Of a DNA stretch of 64,000 nucleotides, positions 33,641 through 44,192 are shown one piece after another. The stretch is from Beta vulgaris subsp. vulgaris (lineage: Eukaryota; Streptophyta; Magnoliopsida; Caryophyllales; Amaranthaceae). Within the stretch, counting starts at the first letter, position 1; every line of letters begins with the position of its first letter. The notes under the pieces were generated by a model. The model was given only the letters and a program-made list of their open reading frames with translations. It made no database searches and was not told the DNA's origin. The stretch covers positions 12,829,779-12,893,778 of the forward strand of contig NC_079206.1 of assembly GCF_026745355.1 (NCBI RefSeq). The letters run 5' to 3'. Position numbers and translations under genes: made by a program.

Positions 33641-34658
33641 AGATTTTTTGTCCAAAACCCCCTAAACTTTTGGGCACTTTGAAAAAAACTACCTTAAAAA
33701 CACGAAATTGTCCAAAACTACCTGAACTATGCAAAACCTTTGTTGACTCATACCCAACCGGTTTGAAGGAAGTTTGACCCTAGTTTCTGCCCCGAAAATG
33801 CATGTGCCGGTCACGTGGGGCAGTTTTTCACCCAAAAAATGCCATTTTCCGCCTAAACCATCGCCCTCCTCACATACAACCTACCTTCACCATCGTTAAC
33901 CGTTGCCGGCCTTTAACCACTGTTAACCGTCACCGCCCTTCAACCAAATGAACCGCCCCCAAAACTCACCACCACCAAAACCATCTTCTCAATCATAAAC
34001 CACCCCGAAACGCACCACCACCAACTTCTCATATCAAAATAACCAACACCACAACTTCTCAATCATAAACCCACCCCGAGACCAAGATCGAGAACCACCA
34101 CAACCCACCCCAAGAAATCACCAAAAAAAACAAAACCAGAAGTTAGGTTTGATTTGGTTGATGGTTCAGTTGGTTCGATTGGGTGGTTGCGATTCTTAGG
34201 CTTAGTTTTGGGGCTGATTGATGGCGGCAGTGGGTTGTGGGTATGGTTTCGGTGGGTTTGATGATTTGAGTGGTGGCAGTGGGTTTGGTTGCGGTGGTTC
34301 GTGGGTTCGTTGCGGTGGTGTGGTGGGGGTATCGGTGGTGTAATGGTTTTTGGGTGTCGGTGGTTATGGTTGGCAGTGGTTGGCTGGCTGGGTTCGATGT
34401 CGTGGCTAGGGTGTTGGGCGGCAGTGATGAGGAGGGGCAGTGGTTTGGGCGAAAAACAGGGTTTTTTGGGTGAATAACCGCCCCACGTGACCTGCACGTG
34501 CATTTAAGGGGCTGAAATCTACTCTTCCTTCAAATTACCACTTGGATATGAGTCAACAACAGTTTTTTATAGTTCAGGTAGTTTTGGACAATTTCGTGTT
34601 TTTAAGGTAGTTTTTCGCAAAGTGCCCAAAAGTTTAGGGAGTTTTGGACAAAAAATGC
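33641..34658. mobile_element. MULE-like element c, ~200-bp TIRs, 9-bp TSD
   Basis: Perfect 9-bp duplication TACAAAAAA (33632-33640, 34659-34667), the Mutator signature. Arms ATTTTTTGTCCAAAACYCCC pair for about 200 bp, including ACACGAAATTGTCCAAAACT and GTCACGTGGGGC. The core (33850-34460) is CA-rich on one side and GT-rich on the other, so the whole element is largely foldback. Open frames in the core mirror each other and are low complexity. No transposase. Confidence 0.88.
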
Positions 34659-34917
34659 TACAAAAAACAAACAATATGTTATATACATACATAATTTTTT
34701 TCTATGCACAAACAATATTTGTTACAGGAAAACCTGTGTTAGACATATCTATCCGCTAGAGATTTCTCAAACATTGTGGTTTTGTAAGGTTTAAGTACTG
34801 TAAGTACGCAAAATTAGTGCACTTCAACCACTTCTACAGTTTGAACCCCTCTCTCTCTTAACAATTTCACAATTTTTATACTTTGGGAGTATTGCAGTAC
34901 CTCTTATGCCTAGCTCG

Positions 34918-36680
34918 ATACGCCAATGCAAGTAACTTCATTTAATCATACGAGTAACTCCGATTATTCCTAATAAGGAACCCCTTTCATGCATAAGAAT
35001 AAATTGATTAGTTTCTTATTATCTCATCTAGTCATAACATACAAGTAATGTCGTTTAGTTTATGAGTAAACTCGTTTAATCTTATAAGTAACCCTATTTA
35101 TTTGTACTAGTAACCCCATTTATATATAAGAGTAATCCCATTTAATCGTACAAGTAACCCTAATTGTTCATAAAAGTAACTGCATTTATCCAAACGGTAA
35201 CTTCATTAATTCGAAAGAGTAAATTGATTGATTTCTCATTTTTTGTCGTTTAGTCATACAAGTAAAATTGTTTTATGTATGAGTAACCCCGTTTATCCAT
35301 ACTTGTAACCTCATTTATTTATACGCATAACCTCATTTAATCATATGAGTAACTCCAATTGTTCACAAAAGTAATTGTATTTATTCAAACTAGTAATCCT
35401 ATTATTCAAAAGAATAAATTGATTAGTTTTTCTCATTTTCTCGTTTAGTCATACAAGTAATGTCATGTTAATTTATAAGTAACCTCGTTTAATCTTATGA
35501 GTAAACTCATTTATTCATACTAGTAGCCTCTAAATTTAAATTAATACGAGTAATTTCATTTAATAAAAAATAACCCCACTTTTTCACAAAAGTAACCGCA
35601 TTTTTAGACGAGTAGCCTATTTCATTCATAACAGTAAATTGATCAGTTTCTGATTTTTTCGTTTAATTGTACAAGTAATATCATTTAATCACGAGTAACC
35701 TAATTTAATCTTAAAAGTAACCTCGTTTAATCTTATGAGTATTCCGATTTGTTCATAATAGTAACCTTAATAATTAAATCGTGTAGCCTCATTTAATCAT
35801 ATGAGTAACCTCAAAGGTTCACGAAAGTAACCACATTTGTTTAAATGAGTAAACTTATTCATTCATAAGAGTATACTGATTAGTACCCCCATTTATTCAA
35901 ATGAGTAACCCCATTCATTCATGAAAGTAACCTGATAAATTCATAAGAGTAACTTCATTTAATCATATGACCATCCTATTTAATTATACGGGTAACCTCA
36001 ATGATTCACAAAAGTAACACCCTTTTATCCATATATATGAGTAACCCCATTCATTCATAAGAGTAAACTGATTTGTAATCCATTTATTCAAACGAGTAAC
36101 CCCAACTGTTCACAAAAGTAACATCATTTATTCATACGATTAATATGATTTCTTAGTACGAGTAATTTCACTTAGTCATACGACGACCCTATTTAATAAT
36201 ACGAGTTACCCCAATTATTGTTCACAAAATGTGACCCCATTTATTCATACGAGTAACCTCACTTAATCATACAACAATCCTATTACATCATACAAGTAGC
36301 CGCAATTATTCACAAAAGTAACTCCATTTCTTCATACAAGTAACTTCACTTAATAATATGACAATCCTATTTAATCATATGAGTAACCCCAGCTATTCAC
36401 AAAAGTAACTTCACTTGTTCACATGAGTAACCTCATTTTATCATATAACTACCCTATTTAATCATGAATATCCTCAATTGTGTTCACAAAAATAACCCCA
36501 TTTGTTCATACGAGTAACCTGATTCGTTCATTAAATTGAACTGATTACTATTTTCATTGTTATAAAAGTAACCACATGTATTTTATAGAAGTGACACCCT
36601 TTATTTTTAAGAGTAACCACATATTATAAGTGTAACTCTATTTGCTCAGAAGAGTAACTCCATTTGTTCATAAGATGTAT
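34918..36680. repeat. Degenerate minisatellite, GTAACCYCATTTATTCATACGA type
   Basis: About 60 imperfect units of roughly 25-32 bp follow one another for 1.76 kb, each built from (G/A)GTAACC or AGTAAC, then CATTTA(A)TTCAT, then A(A/C)(A/G)AGTAA. Higher-order blocks such as CCAATTGTTCACAAAAGTAA recur. It is open in no long frame and matches no known satellite that I can name. Confidence 0.85.
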
Positions 36681-36833
36681 ATAAAAAATTGACTTGATAG
36701 CTTTCCAACTCCTAGTCAAAAGTCTGATTCCAATAAAAAACGAGTAAAATATAACCTTTTAAAAATGAATTGGATGGCTGACAAATACGTGTGCGCGGCC
36801 ATACGCAAGACGCTTTAATAGGATAATATAGTT

Positions 36834-37029
36834 TTTTTAAGGCAAGGAGAAGGCGCCCTAATCGGACCGAAACCTCGCACAGGTCAACTCGATCCGAGTT
36901 TGCAGGCAAGTCCCCTTGAGAGTAGGGAGAATGGTAAGGGGAAATCCCCACCCCTAAAGTGCTTGTAGTGGGGGTTTGATTCCACAACCTCAACGGTGTG
37001 AGATACAAACCAAACTACTAGACCAAGAG
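36834..37029 (-). mobile_element. tRNA-derived SINE
   Basis: Minus-strand head CTTGGTCTAGTAGTTTGG (A box) and GGTTGTGGAATCAAACCCC (B box). T-run at 36832-36838 (tail). 9-bp duplication AATATAGTT (36825-36833, 37030-37038). Confidence 0.85.
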
Positions 37030-37038
37030 AATATAGTT

Positions 37039-37172
37039 ACATATGAGACTTGGGCCAAACCACCTATCCCAGTGCAATGGCTCCGCTGCCTCCGCTGCCT
37101 CCGCATGAGCTTCAAACTCATGACCATGGGAATGGGTGTTACTTGCTCTAACCAATGAGCTACAAGCTCTGT
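37039..37172 (-). mobile_element. Probable second SINE or tRNA-like relic
   Basis: The minus strand reads GAGCTTGTAGCTCATTGG, then TTAGAGCAAG (A box), then GGTCATGAGTTTGAAGCTC (B box), followed by tandem GGAGGCAGC. No clear tail or duplication, so identity and limits are uncertain. It does not fold as an intact tRNA. Confidence 0.45.
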
Positions 37173-37750
37173 TTTTAACAAGTCATGAAGGTGGGCCCAA
37201 ATTCTTATCACGACGTGTCCACTCTTCACACAATAACTTATTGTTTTTGACCGATTTCGCACTACAAATTTTTTTGGGACCGATTTCACACTATAATGTG
37301 AGTATAAAAAAAACTTGTAATATAAAATATCCAGTTTTGCGCCATTTTAATTTTACCTTCTAAACCTTTTTTTTTTTCTTTTGACGAGAACCTTCCAAAC
37401 TTTCAACAATAGATAAACTGTTGGAGAATATTACATGAATACATGTTAAAATTCTTTTGGACTCGATTGAACTCATTTGACTTCAAAGAAGTGAGTCAAA
37501 TCCAGTTTGAAAATAGTTGGACTCGAAACCTTGAGTTCGAATCTAGTTCAAATGTTTAAAGTCTAGTTTGACAAATTTGAACTAGATTGGATTGAGCTCT
37601 TTCTTTTTTACAGTTCACTTATACCCTTAATACATAACATGTGAGGGTCACATTGAAATAAAAAGTCAACTCATTAGGAATTAGCAAGTGGTAGCAATTG
37701 ATAACTAAAGAGATCTTATATAAAGTGCTCCTTCCGTTTCTAATAGTTCT
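37173..37750. other. Intergenic
   Basis: Two near copies of GACCGATTTCRCACTA at 37249 and 37281 and a patch of TTGAACTCGA/GACTCGAA words (37455-37600). Its last bases, CTCCTTCCGTTTCTAATAG (37731), look like a Stowaway left end without a partner. Confidence 0.4.
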
Positions 37751-37988
37751 TATTTTGACTTTTTTTTCTTTCTTAAAAAGAACCTATATATGAAAAACAA
37801 ATAGGAATAGGTTAAGTTATTTACAAGAAATGTATTACAAGATAGTTTTTGAAAAAACACGATCTTAATTTTGACTTTTTTTTTCTTTCATAAGAAGAAC
37901 CTATATATGAAAAACAAATAAGAATGTGCCGGGTTAAGTTGTTATTTACAAGAAATGTATTACAATATAGTTTTTGACAAAAAAACGA
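37751..37988. repeat. Tandem duplication, ~116-bp unit
   Basis: 37751-37866 and 37867-37988 are near-identical (AGAACCTATATATGAAAAAC, CAAGAAATGTATTACAA). It follows a Stowaway-like left terminus, so the duplicated unit is probably MITE interior. Confidence 0.85.
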
Positions 37989-38279
37989 TCCAATGAAATG
38001 CTTGTTGACAATATGTTACATTTCTTATCATGTATTTTGATAATTAAAATCATGCCTTGTGAAAGTGACAATATTAACTTTTACAAACAAAAAGAAAAAG
38101 ACAAAGAAAAAAAAAGAGTGTGTGAAAGCATCTATACTTCAAGGATCCTGATTTCTTTCTTCATCTTACACAAAAGGAAAATAATCAAAAAGATTTGGAT
38201 AAAAGATCTTGACGTAGGAAGGTTGGCGGATAAGTTCGATAAGGAAGTGCGACAAAAAGCCTGAAATGATTTGCACTAA
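37989..38279. other. AT-rich stretch, no convincing gene
   Basis: A 96-codon plus-strand frame (37974-38264) is lysine-rich (KQKEKDKEKKR) and starts in the duplicated MITE sequence. It has no promoter or motif and is not called as a gene. Confidence 0.35.
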
Positions 38280-38670
38280 TCGGCCCGACGGAGTCCGATT
38301 GCTTATTGTGATACCTTTTCGGAAGCGGAACAACCCAACGAGTCCTATGAGCCATTTTTAAGTCATCTGAGTTCGTTTAAGGCCCGAAATCAGCTTCTTA
38401 ATTATTTACGAATTTTATTATTTCCTTAATTTCGTATTAGGGTTTTGTTTTACGTATTTAAACATTATTAGGTCAATGTTTGGAGGCAGTTTTTGACTTT
38501 TAATAATATCACAGAGTTCATACTCTTTTCTGGTGGATTCCGGAGTTTTTACAGATTTATCGCTTGTAAATCTGTCTGTTCTTAATCGAGATTAGCGCTT
38601 GCTTTTTTCCATAATTTCTGACTGCGTCAGATCTCGAATTCCTAACTGCTTGAGTAAAATTGTGTCACTA
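38280..38670 (+). repeat. Possible LTR fragment (R-U5-like)
   Basis: TTAGGGTTTTGTTTTACGTATTTAAACATTA-type TATA context is followed by GTTCATACTCTTTTCTGGTG, CGCTTGTAAATCTGTC and GAGATTAGCGCTTGC. This looks like the transcribed part of a plant LTR or TRIM. No paired LTR or clean ends found. Confidence 0.3.
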
Positions 38671-38792
38671 AGGTACATCTCTTATTTGAAACCAAATAAA
38701 AAAACATTAATTATTTGTCTTAAATATTAAAATGTAACACTCCAAAAAAAAAGTCAATCGGACATAGCTTGGTTCTAAAAACTAGTTAGACA

Positions 38793-38909
38793 TTCTCTAC
38801 GTTCTATATTATTTGTAACATGTAGAGTTTCATGTCTTTCAACCCACAACTTTAATCACTAATATCTTTATATATCGAGACAAATCTAACAATATAAACC
38901 GGAGAAAGT
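38793..38909. mobile_element. Possible decayed Stowaway upstream of the F-box gene
   Basis: CATTCTCTACGTTCTATATTA and inverted TACTTTCTCCGGTTTATATTG resemble each other and Stowaway ends. Identity is only moderate. The right end directly precedes the TATA box of the next gene. Confidence 0.35.
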
Positions 38910-38914
38910 ATTAA

Positions 38915-38923
38915 GTATATAAG
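38915..38923 (+). promoter_or_regulatory. TATA box of the F-box/FBD gene
   Basis: GTATATAAG lies about 85 bases upstream of the start codon, implying a 5' UTR of roughly 55-60 bases. Confidence 0.5.
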
Positions 38924-39006
38924 AAACCTAATGTAACCTACCAGGCTCAAAAACCAGCCCTTCCATCCCCATTCCCCTCCTAAAACCATTGAAAATCCTG
39001 TGAGCA

Positions 39007-40374
39007 ATGACATCCAAAGACAATAACAACAGTGAAGAAGCAGACCGTTTAAGCTCCCTTCCTGACCCCATCCTCATCGATATACTTTCTAAGATCCCCC
39101 TCGATACTGCCATCGGCACAACCCTTTTGTCGCGGCGATGGCAGCATCTTTGGACACAAATCACAACTTTGAACGTCAATATAGATTTCATTTCCACACA
39201 TTCTTCCAAATTTTGGAACGGCTTAAATGAAATTCTCCCACAAATGATGATCCATACGTGCACAATTAATATCATTTGGCCTTCGTCTGTACCCCTCTCT
39301 AGTACAAGTCCATATTTTCCTCAAATTTCTCATAGGAGCAACATCAAGGAGTTAAAGGTACTATCTAAAGGTTATGCACATCGATGGCTTCGTTCTCTTC
39401 CATCTATAAATTGTTTATTTCTAATATCCTCTTTAGTTAATCTTGAACTCACGGGTGTTTTTCATTTTCATTGGAGTTTTCGCGAAAAGTGTGAAAATGA
39501 AATTAATCTTCCCAACTTGAAGGTACTAAAAATATGTATTCTCCACCATCAATGGCCGTTGTTAGGAAAACTAATTAAGTCTTGTCCATCACTTGATGAC
39601 TTCTCTCTTGACGTGGATTATACTAAACGTGGAAGTTTATTCGGTAGTATAAATCTTTCTAGTCTTAATCTCAAAAGATTGCAAGTTATCTTATCTCAAA
39701 ATGTATATGCTAACATTGAGATTGATGCTCCGAAATTGGAATATCTCAATGTGAATTCTCGTCATGGATCAACGTTTTATTTCATGAACAAGAGCAACCC
39801 TATAATGTTAACTCAAGTAGATATAAGTGATGCAAATGCTTTCCATGCAACAATGTTTGATAACATTTACCAAGTATTTCGAAATGTTAGATTCCTTTTG
39901 CTTGATAGATATGAAGAATTCAAGGAGTTGTTAGTCTTCCTCGAATTATGTCCTGTTTTAGAGGTTCTTACCTTGAATTTGATGACTAGTTCTTTTGCGG
40001 AATCGAAGATAGAGTTTCCTCCTAATTCGACACCGAAAGCATGTATGTTAACCCATTTGAAGAGGGTAGAGATGAACATGCCTTTGCGTATATTACTTGA
40101 GAAAGAAGATGAATTAATAAATGTGGTAAAATACTTGCTAAGTAATGCTTGTGTTTTGGAGTGCCTCATCGTAATGGTTACTGGTAGTGGTGGGAGTGGG
40201 AGTGAGTTTACAGAAGATGAACAACGCTGCGAATCGCGGTTATGTGAGAAATTGTTTCAGTGCCGACGGAAATCTTCAGTTTGCCAAGTTGAATACTTCT
40301 GTTTTGGAAGGACTAGAAAAACATCTGATAATGGAATTGGAAGGGATTTAATTACTGAAGCTAGTAGTATTTGA
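39007..40374 (+). CDS. F-box/FBD/LRR-type protein, 455 aa
   Basis: One uninterrupted 455-codon frame. Residues ~13-50 are an F-box (DRLSSLPDPILIDILSKIP, then LLSRRWQHLW), which in this family binds the SKP1-like adaptor of an SCF ubiquitin ligase. Residues ~120-330 are plant LRR_3-like segments with repeated L-x-x-L patterns (LPNLKVLKI, CPSLDDFSL, LNLKRLQV, APKLEYLNV, CPVLEVLTL). Residues ~345-435 form an FBD domain (CMLTHLKRVEMNMPL, ELINVVKYLLSNACVLECL). The length is normal for F-box/FBD/LRR proteins, whose targets are mostly unknown. The chosen ATG is the first in frame after a TATA box and directly precedes the F-box. Relatives usually have one or two introns near the C-terminal half; none is needed here, so a retrocopy is possible but no tail or duplication was seen. 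Probably functional; the target cannot be told. Confidence 0.9.
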   Translation: MTSKDNNNSEEADRLSSLPDPILIDILSKIPLDTAIGTTLLSRRWQHLWTQITTLNVNIDFISTHSSKFWNGLNEILPQMMIHTCTINIIWPSSVPLSSTSPYFPQISHRSNIKELKVLSKGYAHRWLRSLPSINCLFLISSLVNLELTGVFHFHWSFREKCENEINLPNLKVLKICILHHQWPLLGKLIKSCPSLDDFSLDVDYTKRGSLFGSINLSSLNLKRLQVILSQNVYANIEIDAPKLEYLNVNSRHGSTFYFMNKSNPIMLTQVDISDANAFHATMFDNIYQVFRNVRFLLLDRYEEFKELLVFLELCPVLEVLTLNLMTSSFAESKIEFPPNSTPKACMLTHLKRVEMNMPLRILLEKEDELINVVKYLLSNACVLECLIVMVTGSGGSGSEFTEDEQRCESRLCEKLFQCRRKSSVCQVEYFCFGRTRKTSDNGIGRDLITEASSI

Positions 40375-40885
40375 AGAGCATTTGAAGGAAGGAGATCTGA
40401 GATGGGTGCATACTTCTTTCTACTAGGAACCAACAAAGGTATATATGTTGGGTTTTGTCCCTCTTCTTATGAGAATTTGGGACTTTGTTTTTATTACTGT
40501 TTTGTTTTCTTTAACAAATTGATCTGTTGATGATAATTTGTGTGGCTTTATGAGAGATATCAATTCTTCGTCTACACCAGGTTGAATCAAATCAAGTTCT
40601 ACGTCAAAAATACAACAGATTAATAGTACTCTTGTAAAAGACTGAATCAAATATTGATGTGAAAGAGGGTTTGTAAAATCGTTAAATTTTATGAATGGTT
40701 GTTATTTTGGTATTATAGAATTTTATTTGATCCAATTTGATTTTTTTTTTTGTTAACTTTGATTCATTTTGTAGATGTCGTGTGATTTTAAACCATTGAA
40801 TTAATTTGATTTACAAAAAAAAAAAAAATGTTATTTGTATCCATTATCGGGGTAATTGCTTCATTTCTAGTTTGAATATTATATA
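40375..40885. other. 3' flank of the F-box gene
   Basis: AT-rich. The first ~250 bases probably contain the 3' UTR and poly(A) region of the F-box gene. The minus-strand open frame at 40423-40650 has no support. Confidence 0.4.
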
Positions 40886-40925
40886 CTAGTCTTATATGCA
40901 CACGATGCGTGCATTAATTTCAAAA
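40886..40925 (-). mobile_element. Helitron 3' end without an identified 5' end
   Basis: On the minus strand: hairpin GCACGCATCGTGTGC, then ATATAAGACTAG and T. This is the same terminus as the other copies. A matching TCTCTATT 5' end was not found to the right, so the extent is unknown; it could include the ARL2 fragment. Confidence 0.6.
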
Positions 40926-40943
40926 CTTATTATTTTATTATAG

Positions 40944-41195
40944 ATTTTTTTTGTCAAATGCAACCCTTCAAAGTCACCAATTTGTTAATTGCAGCACTTT
41001 GATTGCAATCTCTTCAAATTACAGTCTCAAATAAACCAAACACTTTTAAATTGTAGCCTAAACCCGACTTATTTTTATGTCTTGTGGACTGCAACTTAAA
41101 AGTGTTTGCTTTATTTGAGGCTGCAATTGAAGATATTGAAATGAAAGGGCTGCAATTAACAAAGTGATCACTTTAAAGGGATACATTTGACAAAA
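40944..41195. mobile_element. Foldback MITE, MULE-like (252 bp)
   Basis: Two ~110-bp arms pair: TTTTGTCAAATGCAACCCTT versus inverted TTTTGTCAAATGTATCCCTT, through GTTAATTGCAGC and AAACACTTTTAA. Flanks TTATTATAG / TTATTATAT are a near-perfect 9-bp duplication. Confidence 0.8.
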
Positions 41196-41689
41196 TTATT
41201 ATATATACTCCATTCGTACTATAAGTATGATTATACTTAAAATGTCAAAGATTAATAGTTAGATTAATTTAGATATATTATTTGCCAATACAAAAAAACT
41301 AATAAAAGTTGTGAGTGATTTTTAATATTAAGTTTTTGTGACTGAATTAAAGAGTATCAAAAGTAATGCGTGTTTCAGACTTTTCAAGTGGACGTCATGT
41401 ATACCAGATTCTCTTATAAAAAAAATTCAAGATATTCTGTCCATTTAATTTTCTGATTGAAATATTTGACATTACCATTTTTAACTTATTTTGAATGGCA
41501 AGTTCAAATCAGAAATGCTTATTTTCAATTCAGTTCAGCTCCACTTACTCTCTCACGCAAGGTTGAACAAGCCTTGCCGATGCTGTTGTGAGGGAAATTT
41601 TGTTCTACACCTCCTTCGTTAGTGCTGATGTTTAAAAAAAGAAAATTGAAGTAAATGGAATTGAATTTAATTGAAGTGAACTAAGGCCT
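41196..41689. other. AT-rich, MITE fragments
   Basis: CTCCATTCGTACTATAAGTAT (41208) looks like a Stowaway left end without a clear right end. CAATTCAGTTCAGCTCC (41527) is a fragment of the TTCAG-type element. Confidence 0.4.
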
Positions 41690-41850
41690 TGTTCACTTCA
41701 GCTTATTTTCAGTTCAGTTCAGCTCTAATCAGTTCGATTCCTAATATCCTGAACTGATTAGAACTGAACTGATAGGAACTGAACTGATTAGAACTGAACT
41801 GATAGGAACTGAACTGATTGGAACTGAATTGAATGAAAAATTTCTGTATG
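41690..41850. mobile_element. End of a Tourist-like TTCAG element
   Basis: AAGGCCTTGTTCACTTCAGC and then repeated CAGTTCAGTTCAGCTC / GAACTGAACTGATTAG words in both directions form a short, hairpin-rich element end. It matches the ends at 343 and 32095. No partner end or duplication found. Confidence 0.55.
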
Positions 41851-41894
41851 AGCTATTTTTTTGTTTTTAAACATCAACACGTGAAGAATCACAA

Positions 41895-42065
41895 CCAGAA
41901 TCCGCGCTTTTAGCGTCCGAATTTACCGTCCGGCACAATCAGATGCAAATTTAGCGTCCGTTTTTGTAAAATTAGCGTCCGTCTTTGGGACGGACGCTAA
42001 TTAGCGTCCGTCTTTGGGACAGACGCTAATTAGCGTCCGTTTTTCGAAAATTAGCGTCCGTTTTC
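41895..42065. repeat. Palindromic modules TTAGCGTCCG / CGGACGCTAA
   Basis: Eight copies of AGCGTCCG or its complement, including TTAGCGTCCGTCTTTGGGAC directly facing GGACGCTAA twice. The design equals the subterminal arrays at 3000-3300 and 22590-22845 but with a different word. Probably the remnant of a CACTA-like element that replaced the 5' exons of the ARL2 fragment. Confidence 0.65.
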
Positions 42066-42147
42066 AGTTGGTCATTTTTGGTCCGAAGTGGCCTATTAGA
42101 ACCCCGAGATTTCTGGATTTACTGAGCAACTGTATGTTCTCATGCAG

Positions 42148-43427
42148 AGGCTATCGGGAGCATCTTTGTTGATATTTGCAAACAAGCAGGATATACAGGG
42201 TGCTCTTTCTCCTGGTGATGTTGCCAAAGTAAGGTTCCCTTTGCCTAGAAGATTGAAATTGTGAAATGTGTTCTTTTGTTTGTTCAAATTTACTTTTGCT
42301 TATTAGATTTAAGCAGTTTCCCAGAGTCAGTACTCTCTCTTGCTAAGTTATATAGATTTGGATATTTGTAGCTTACATGACCTTTAAAATATATTAAAAT
42401 TCTCTCAATGATCTTGTTAATTACATGGATTTGCAAGTAGGCGGTACTAAATAATGCTAATGGTAATTGTAAATAAATCAAATGTAAAACAGACAAGTGA
42501 ATTTCTTCACTAGTTTTTATTCTCACTCAATACCAACTCTAAAGTAGTCATGAAATTTTATAAAGAAAATCACAAGCTTGGCGGTGCAAAATTTTGACAT
42601 AAGACTTGCTATGGAAAACTATATGAGTTTGTTACCATTATCACCATATGTTACCAGAGAAAGTATACTCCCATATCTGGGGGAAATGTTTTCCATACCA
42701 TTTACTTGATATGATTAGATGTAGCCCATATATGATTTAATATCTAACTGATATGATAAGATATTGTTAGGATATGATATAAGATTTCAACTAACAAGCT
42801 CCCAAAAAATAATATGAAAAACAAAAAATTTATATTTTTTTAATATTACTTTTGTCATAAAAATTACATAAATGCCATGGTATTGGCCCATACCTGGTAT
42901 AGGAATATCATTGCTCTATGTTACCATCTATGAAATGGGTTGTAAAGGATTGAAAAAGTAATGAAGGATTCATCTTTTATGACCATTGACTAGGATAAGA
43001 GATGAACAATAAGTTTTGTTTTGTTTTTGTCCTTGCATATTTTTCAGTTGGTGGATTTGTTTCTTCTTCTGAGAATCGTGGTTACTACCCCCCCTTTCTT
43101 CCCCCAACAAACAAACACCCGATGGGGAAAACAAACACAAAAGACAACTACCCTCTGTTTTGTTGATCCCTCTTCTACTCTAATAATCACATACATATTG
43201 CCTCTGGATTTCCTGCTTGTTGAATTACAAATAGTGAATGATAAGAATTATGATGACATCATCACTTTTCCTGTCTATATGACATGAGTGCATATTATTT
43301 TTGTTAGGTGCTCAACTTGGATGCCATGGATAAGACACGGCACTGGAAAATTGTTGGTTGTAGTGCATACACGGGAGAGGGGCTGCTCGAGGGATTTGAT
43401 TGGCTGGTTCAGGATATTGCCTCTTGA
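42148..43427 (+). pseudogene. ARL2: ARL2 (TITAN5-type) small GTPase, last two exons only
   Basis: Exon 42148-42228 encodes RLSGASLLIFANKQDIQGAL and SPGDVAK, with the N-K-x-D guanine-specificity motif (NKQD). Exon 43308-43427 encodes VLNLDAMDKTRHWKIVGCSA and YTGEGLLEGFDWLVQDIAS, including the S-A guanine contact. Both exons have correct AG/GT borders and the same phase. ARL2 regulates tubulin cofactors. The P-loop and switch exons are absent; palindromic repeat sequence lies where they should be. The last codons expected after IAS are present as INVLD but behind a TGA where family members have arginine, consistent with CGA-to-TGA. Conservation is otherwise high, so the loss is fairly recent. 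Capture by the Helitron whose 3' end is at 40886 is possible but unproven. Confidence 0.85.
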
Positions 43428-44184
43428 ATTAATGTGCTTGACTGATGCAAGTCTCTAATGCGTTGATCAACCGTAGAATCTCACAAATTAATAGTTTGGC
43501 AAAGTCAGGTTTTCTTGTTTCTTTGCTCATATATCTCGTTGTACGGCCTGCTGATTTATGTTGTGTACAGGATTACTTTAGTTTTATTGGACTTCAACTT
43601 TCCAAGTGGATCATTGAATTGTGTGAATGTGATTAAGGGAGAACAATTTTGTGAACAAGCATATCAGGGTAGACATCGGATGAAAGCGAATGCACTTGAG
43701 CATCAGCACTTGTTATCTCATTTTCTCAATCCTCATTCTTCGCGCTTATGTTCTATCTCTCTATACTTCTATAATATATGTATGTGCAACACACTCCTAT
43801 CTAGTGACAAATGTGGCAATAGGGGAATAGATACTTCCCTGAGAAGAAGATTTGGATGTAGGAGAGGTGAGTAGAATGGCATCTTTTGCTCCAATTGGCG
43901 AACAAAGGTTGTTAATTACTATATGACAAATAATTATCCCTCAGAAAATATGAGTAATTATTACTATTACGTTGGATCTCAAGAACAACAACTCGGATCT
44001 CTCTCTTCACCATTAGATTGCAATAATTACCTTTAAGCAATTTGTCTTTAGTGCCTTGTTTCTTATTAAAAACCCAATTTTGAGAGGGGTAAAGAGAAAA
44101 GCTTTTTGAAAAAACACAAGCTAAGGCTATTGAGGTCAGAATTAGGAGAGGGGGATTCGGAATTGCAAAAGGTTTTGTCAGATA
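43428..44184. other. 3' flank of the ARL2 fragment
   Basis: Likely former 3' UTR and downstream sequence. Open frames at 43445-43636 and 43515-43874 overlap and lack motifs. No repeat ends seen. Confidence 0.4.
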
Positions 44185-44192
44185 ATGATGGC

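Noticed and set aside
34063..34503. A 146-codon minus-strand frame rich in H, P, N and opposing plus-strand frames
   Set aside because: CA/GT-rich foldback core of a MULE; the frames mirror each other and show no domain.
34918..36680. CRISPR-like array of short repeats with spacers
   Set aside because: Units vary throughout, there are no constant repeats with unique spacers, and the genome is a plant.
38300..38640. 5S-derived Cassandra TRIM
   Set aside because: The LTR-like segment has no 5S rRNA box sequence and no second LTR nearby.
40886..43427. Helitron-captured ARL2 as an established fact
   Set aside because: A Helitron 3' end is present at 40886 but no matching 5' end could be found to the right, so the capture remains only a hypothesis.
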